Shown here piece by piece: positions 62,433 to 64,000 of a stretch of DNA of 64,000 nt (position 1 is its first letter; each line of letters begins with the position of its first letter). The translations under genes and the position numbers were made by a program. Below the pieces are notes generated by a model. The model had not been told where the DNA came from. It worked only from the letters and a program-made list of their open reading frames with translations, and did no database searches. The DNA comes from Bacillota bacterium (GTDB lineage: Bacteria; Bacillota; Clostridia; Lachnospirales; Lachnospiraceae): positions 59,515 to 123,514 of the forward strand of contig JAEZJV010000061.1 in NCBI GenBank assembly GCA_023415635.1. The letters run 5' to 3'.

Positions 62433-63372
62433 CTAATATTCTTTTTGCATGATTTATCACATAATCTTTAAGTTTAGACGGTGAAAGGATTTCTGCCTCA
62501 GCTGAAAATTGAAGCACCTTATTGCTGGCCTCTTCAAAGGTATGCAGATTAATAGTGAGGATTTTGTACCCGATATCCTTTTCAATATTGATAACTTCAT
62601 AGTTCTTTTCATCAAACATCTCATCGACTTTGATTGAGACCAGATAGTCAGTTTGCTGTTCATTGCGGATGATCTCAGTGAACTCTCCTACCCATTCATG
62701 CCAGAATTGCTCCAATGAAAAGCCTTCAGGAAGCAAAGTGGGTTCCTTTAGAATTTCGGCTCCCAACAGCCTGTCACACCGGTATACCCGCATTTCCTTG
62801 CTAGTATCGCAGTAGGCCACCAGGTACCATTCATTGCTTTTTACAACCAAACCATAGGGGCATATCTTTCTATCAACTGTTTCCTCATGATTTAGGCTGG
62901 ATTTTCGGTAAATGATCCTGAGCTTTAAAGATTGCCATATAGCCTGTCTGAGTACATCAAGGAACGGGATTGGCTCCTTTCTTATGAACCAGCTCTCCGG
63001 ATCAAAGTAAAACTGCTGCATAGCTTTGCGGATATCTATTGAATATTGCTCCGGAAGGTTTCTCAGTAATGTATTTAAGGTGCATTGCATGGTGGAGCCT
63101 ATATTCGGATTTGAAGCAATACCGCTCAGATACAATGTTACTGCTTCATCACAGTTCATTATCCTTAATCCGGCCGTATATCCTTCCATTAGCATAAAAC
63201 CACCTGTAGGACCAAAATCCGAGGCAATAGGAATCCCTGCCTCGCAAAGTGTCTCAACATCCCGGTAGATAGTCCGCTCCGATGTCTCCAAGGCAACCGC
63301 CAGGTCCTTTGCTTTCAACTTCTTTCTTGATTCAAGCAACAATATAATGGCAATGAGACGATGCAAGCGCAT
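62410..63372 (-). CDS. WYL-domain transcriptional regulator (YafY/DeoR-like)
   Basis: 320 residues. N-terminal helix-turn-helix (HTH_11, about 1-55; ETSERTIYRDVETLCEAGIP), then a WYL domain (about 140-215) whose hallmark is NEWYLVAYCDTSKEMRVYRCDR, and a WCX-like C-terminal domain to 320. GGAGGT precedes ATG. It follows the M55 peptidase gene by 20 bases, so the two are one operon, and it may control it. Ligand unknown; WYL domains can sense nucleotides or nucleic acids. Confidence 0.9.
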   Translation of the reverse strand: MRLHRLIAIILLLESRKKLKAKDLAVALETSERTIYRDVETLCEAGIPIASDFGPTGGFMLMEGYTAGLRIMNCDEAVTLYLSGIASNPNIGSTMQCTLNTLLRNLPEQYSIDIRKAMQQFYFDPESWFIRKEPIPFLDVLRQAIWQSLKLRIIYRKSSLNHEETVDRKICPYGLVVKSNEWYLVAYCDTSKEMRVYRCDRLLGAEILKEPTLLPEGFSLEQFWHEWVGEFTEIIRNEQQTDYLVSIKVDEMFDEKNYEVINIEKDIGYKILTINLHTFEEASNKVLQFSAEAEILSPSKLKDYVINHAKRILVRQRDTT

Positions 63373-63392
63373 AAAAACCTCCGGATCTGATA

Positions 63393-64000
63393 TTAAATGA
63401 TGATCGGAACAGGTATATCCTCCACGACATGTTCTACCGTTTTTTCATCTATGAGCTTTGCTCCGTAGATGGAGGCTGCCTGTTCTGCAGTTTCAGCTTT
63501 AAAAAATTCAGTTCTACATGTATATGGGCCGCTCATAGCATAAGGTTTCATATTTTTGATTTTTTTCATGGCTTTTATTGCACCTTCCTTTATCACCCTG
63601 TGTGCATTTTCCGGAGACAGATGGATACCCGGTACCTGAGTAAATAGTTCCGGAGAAGTCGTGAGGCCTTCTTTTACGGCAACTCCTTCAATTTCAGGAA
63701 TAAGCACTCTAGCCTCTTCAACCCCAGCAAGGTCTCCTGAAATAAACGCTGTAGGAATACCGTAGGATGAAGCCAGAAGTATATTCACTCCGATTTCTCC
63801 CATTTTGACCTCATTGATCCACATACCCTTAATGTTTCCGGTAAAACTGTGTGCCAGAATTCCTTTTTCTGCAAAAGCCATTCCATGAAGACCGCAAAAA
63901 AACATCGCGTCGAAGGTTTCATTCATTCCTTCGGGTCCTCCATCGCCTGCACCCATAACCAATTTACATTTCGGATGCAAAAGTTCTACATCTAGGCCTC
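63393..64000 (-). CDS. D-aminopeptidase, M55/DppA family (5' end outside window)
   Basis: The frame is open to the window edge, so the start is missing; about 200 C-terminal residues are present. Family pattern: LDVELLHPKCKLVMGAG near the front (partial), AMFFCGLHGMAF with a Zn-binding His, and NEVKMGEIGVNILLASSYGIPTAFISGD (partial) with the conserved Glu and Asp. Removes D-amino acids from D-peptides, perhaps from peptidoglycan. Co-transcribed with the WYL regulator downstream. Confidence 0.9.
   Translation of the reverse strand, partial: GLDVELLHPKCKLVMGAGDGGPEGMNETFDAMFFCGLHGMAFAEKGILAHSFTGNIKGMWINEVKMGEIGVNILLASSYGIPTAFISGDLAGVEEARVLIPEIEGVAVKEGLTTSPELFTQVPGIHLSPENAHRVIKEGAIKAMKKIKNMKPYAMSGPYTCRTEFFKAETAEQAASIYGAKLIDEKTVEHVVEDIPVPIII

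Overview
The window looks like chromosomal DNA of a strictly anaerobic, spore-forming, plant-polysaccharide-degrading Firmicute, most likely Lachnospiraceae (Lachnoclostridium/Anaerocolumna-like). This is inferred from moderate-to-low GC, strong AGGAGG ribosome binding sites, TTGACA/TATAAT promoters, an LL-diaminopimelate aminotransferase, a SleB-type cortex hydrolase, ANTAR-linked type I glutamine synthetase and many unlinked glycoside hydrolase loci. I see no rRNA, tRNA, CRISPR array, prophage or insertion sequence. Gene density is that of an ordinary chromosome, with short operons on both strands.

Layout. 0-5.5 kb: a copper P-type ATPase behind a CsoR-like operator, then a three-gene ABC importer with a PF04392-type binding lipoprotein. 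5.6-8.5 kb: a beta-lactamase-like hydrolase and an AgrC-like GHKL kinase preceded by the wreck of a response regulator. 8.5-15 kb: dapF and dapL, a glnA-ANTAR operon with a hairpin/T-tract leader, an iron alcohol dehydrogenase and a PilZ protein. 15-22.5 kb: a large SPFH protein, a GH51 arabinofuranosidase with divergent AraC regulator, a split ThrE exporter and an MFS transporter. 22.5-31.4 kb: a small HPr-like protein, a MarR-controlled heterodimeric ABC exporter, a surface protein with its class D sortase, RF3 and a secreted Ig-like protein. 31.6-40.5 kb: a cortex hydrolase, aspartate kinase, a GH1 beta-glucosidase, an H-NOX-chemotaxis receptor and a GGDEF-EAL protein. 40.6-49.3 kb: an L-arabinose operon (AraC-type regulator, araA, araD, araB), superoxide dismutase, and an esterase plus GH39 xylosidase pair. 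49.4-58.7 kb: a permease/DUF362 pair, a sugar dehydrogenase-like beta-propeller, aconitase, and GH4 with a PucR-type regulator. 58.8-64 kb: a 57-residue peptide, a second GHKL kinase nearly identical in its core to the first, a MATE transporter, a WYL regulator and a partial M55 peptidase cut by the window end.

Working together: GH51, GH39 plus esterase, GH1, GH4 and the ara operon form a dispersed hemicellulose/pectin toolkit. Released arabinose would pass through AraA, AraB and AraD to xylulose 5-phosphate. Each locus has, or lies beside, its own regulator. A second theme is sensing: an H-NOX heme chemoreceptor with an O2-type pocket, a c-di-GMP enzyme with a binding-protein-like sensor, a PilZ effector and two orphan GHKL kinases. 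A third is RNA-level control: a candidate attenuator before glnA and a 28-bp palindrome that can compete for a ribosome binding site.

No single element is clearly a new defence or mobile system. The best leads are the paralogous GHKL loci (shared promoter, decayed response regulator, nearby Cys-containing peptide), the glnA leader with its pseudo-receiver ANTAR protein, the O2-type H-NOX receptor, the SD-competing palindrome, and the sortase D pair with its LPKTE motif. All functional statements are from reading sequence motifs; no database search was run.
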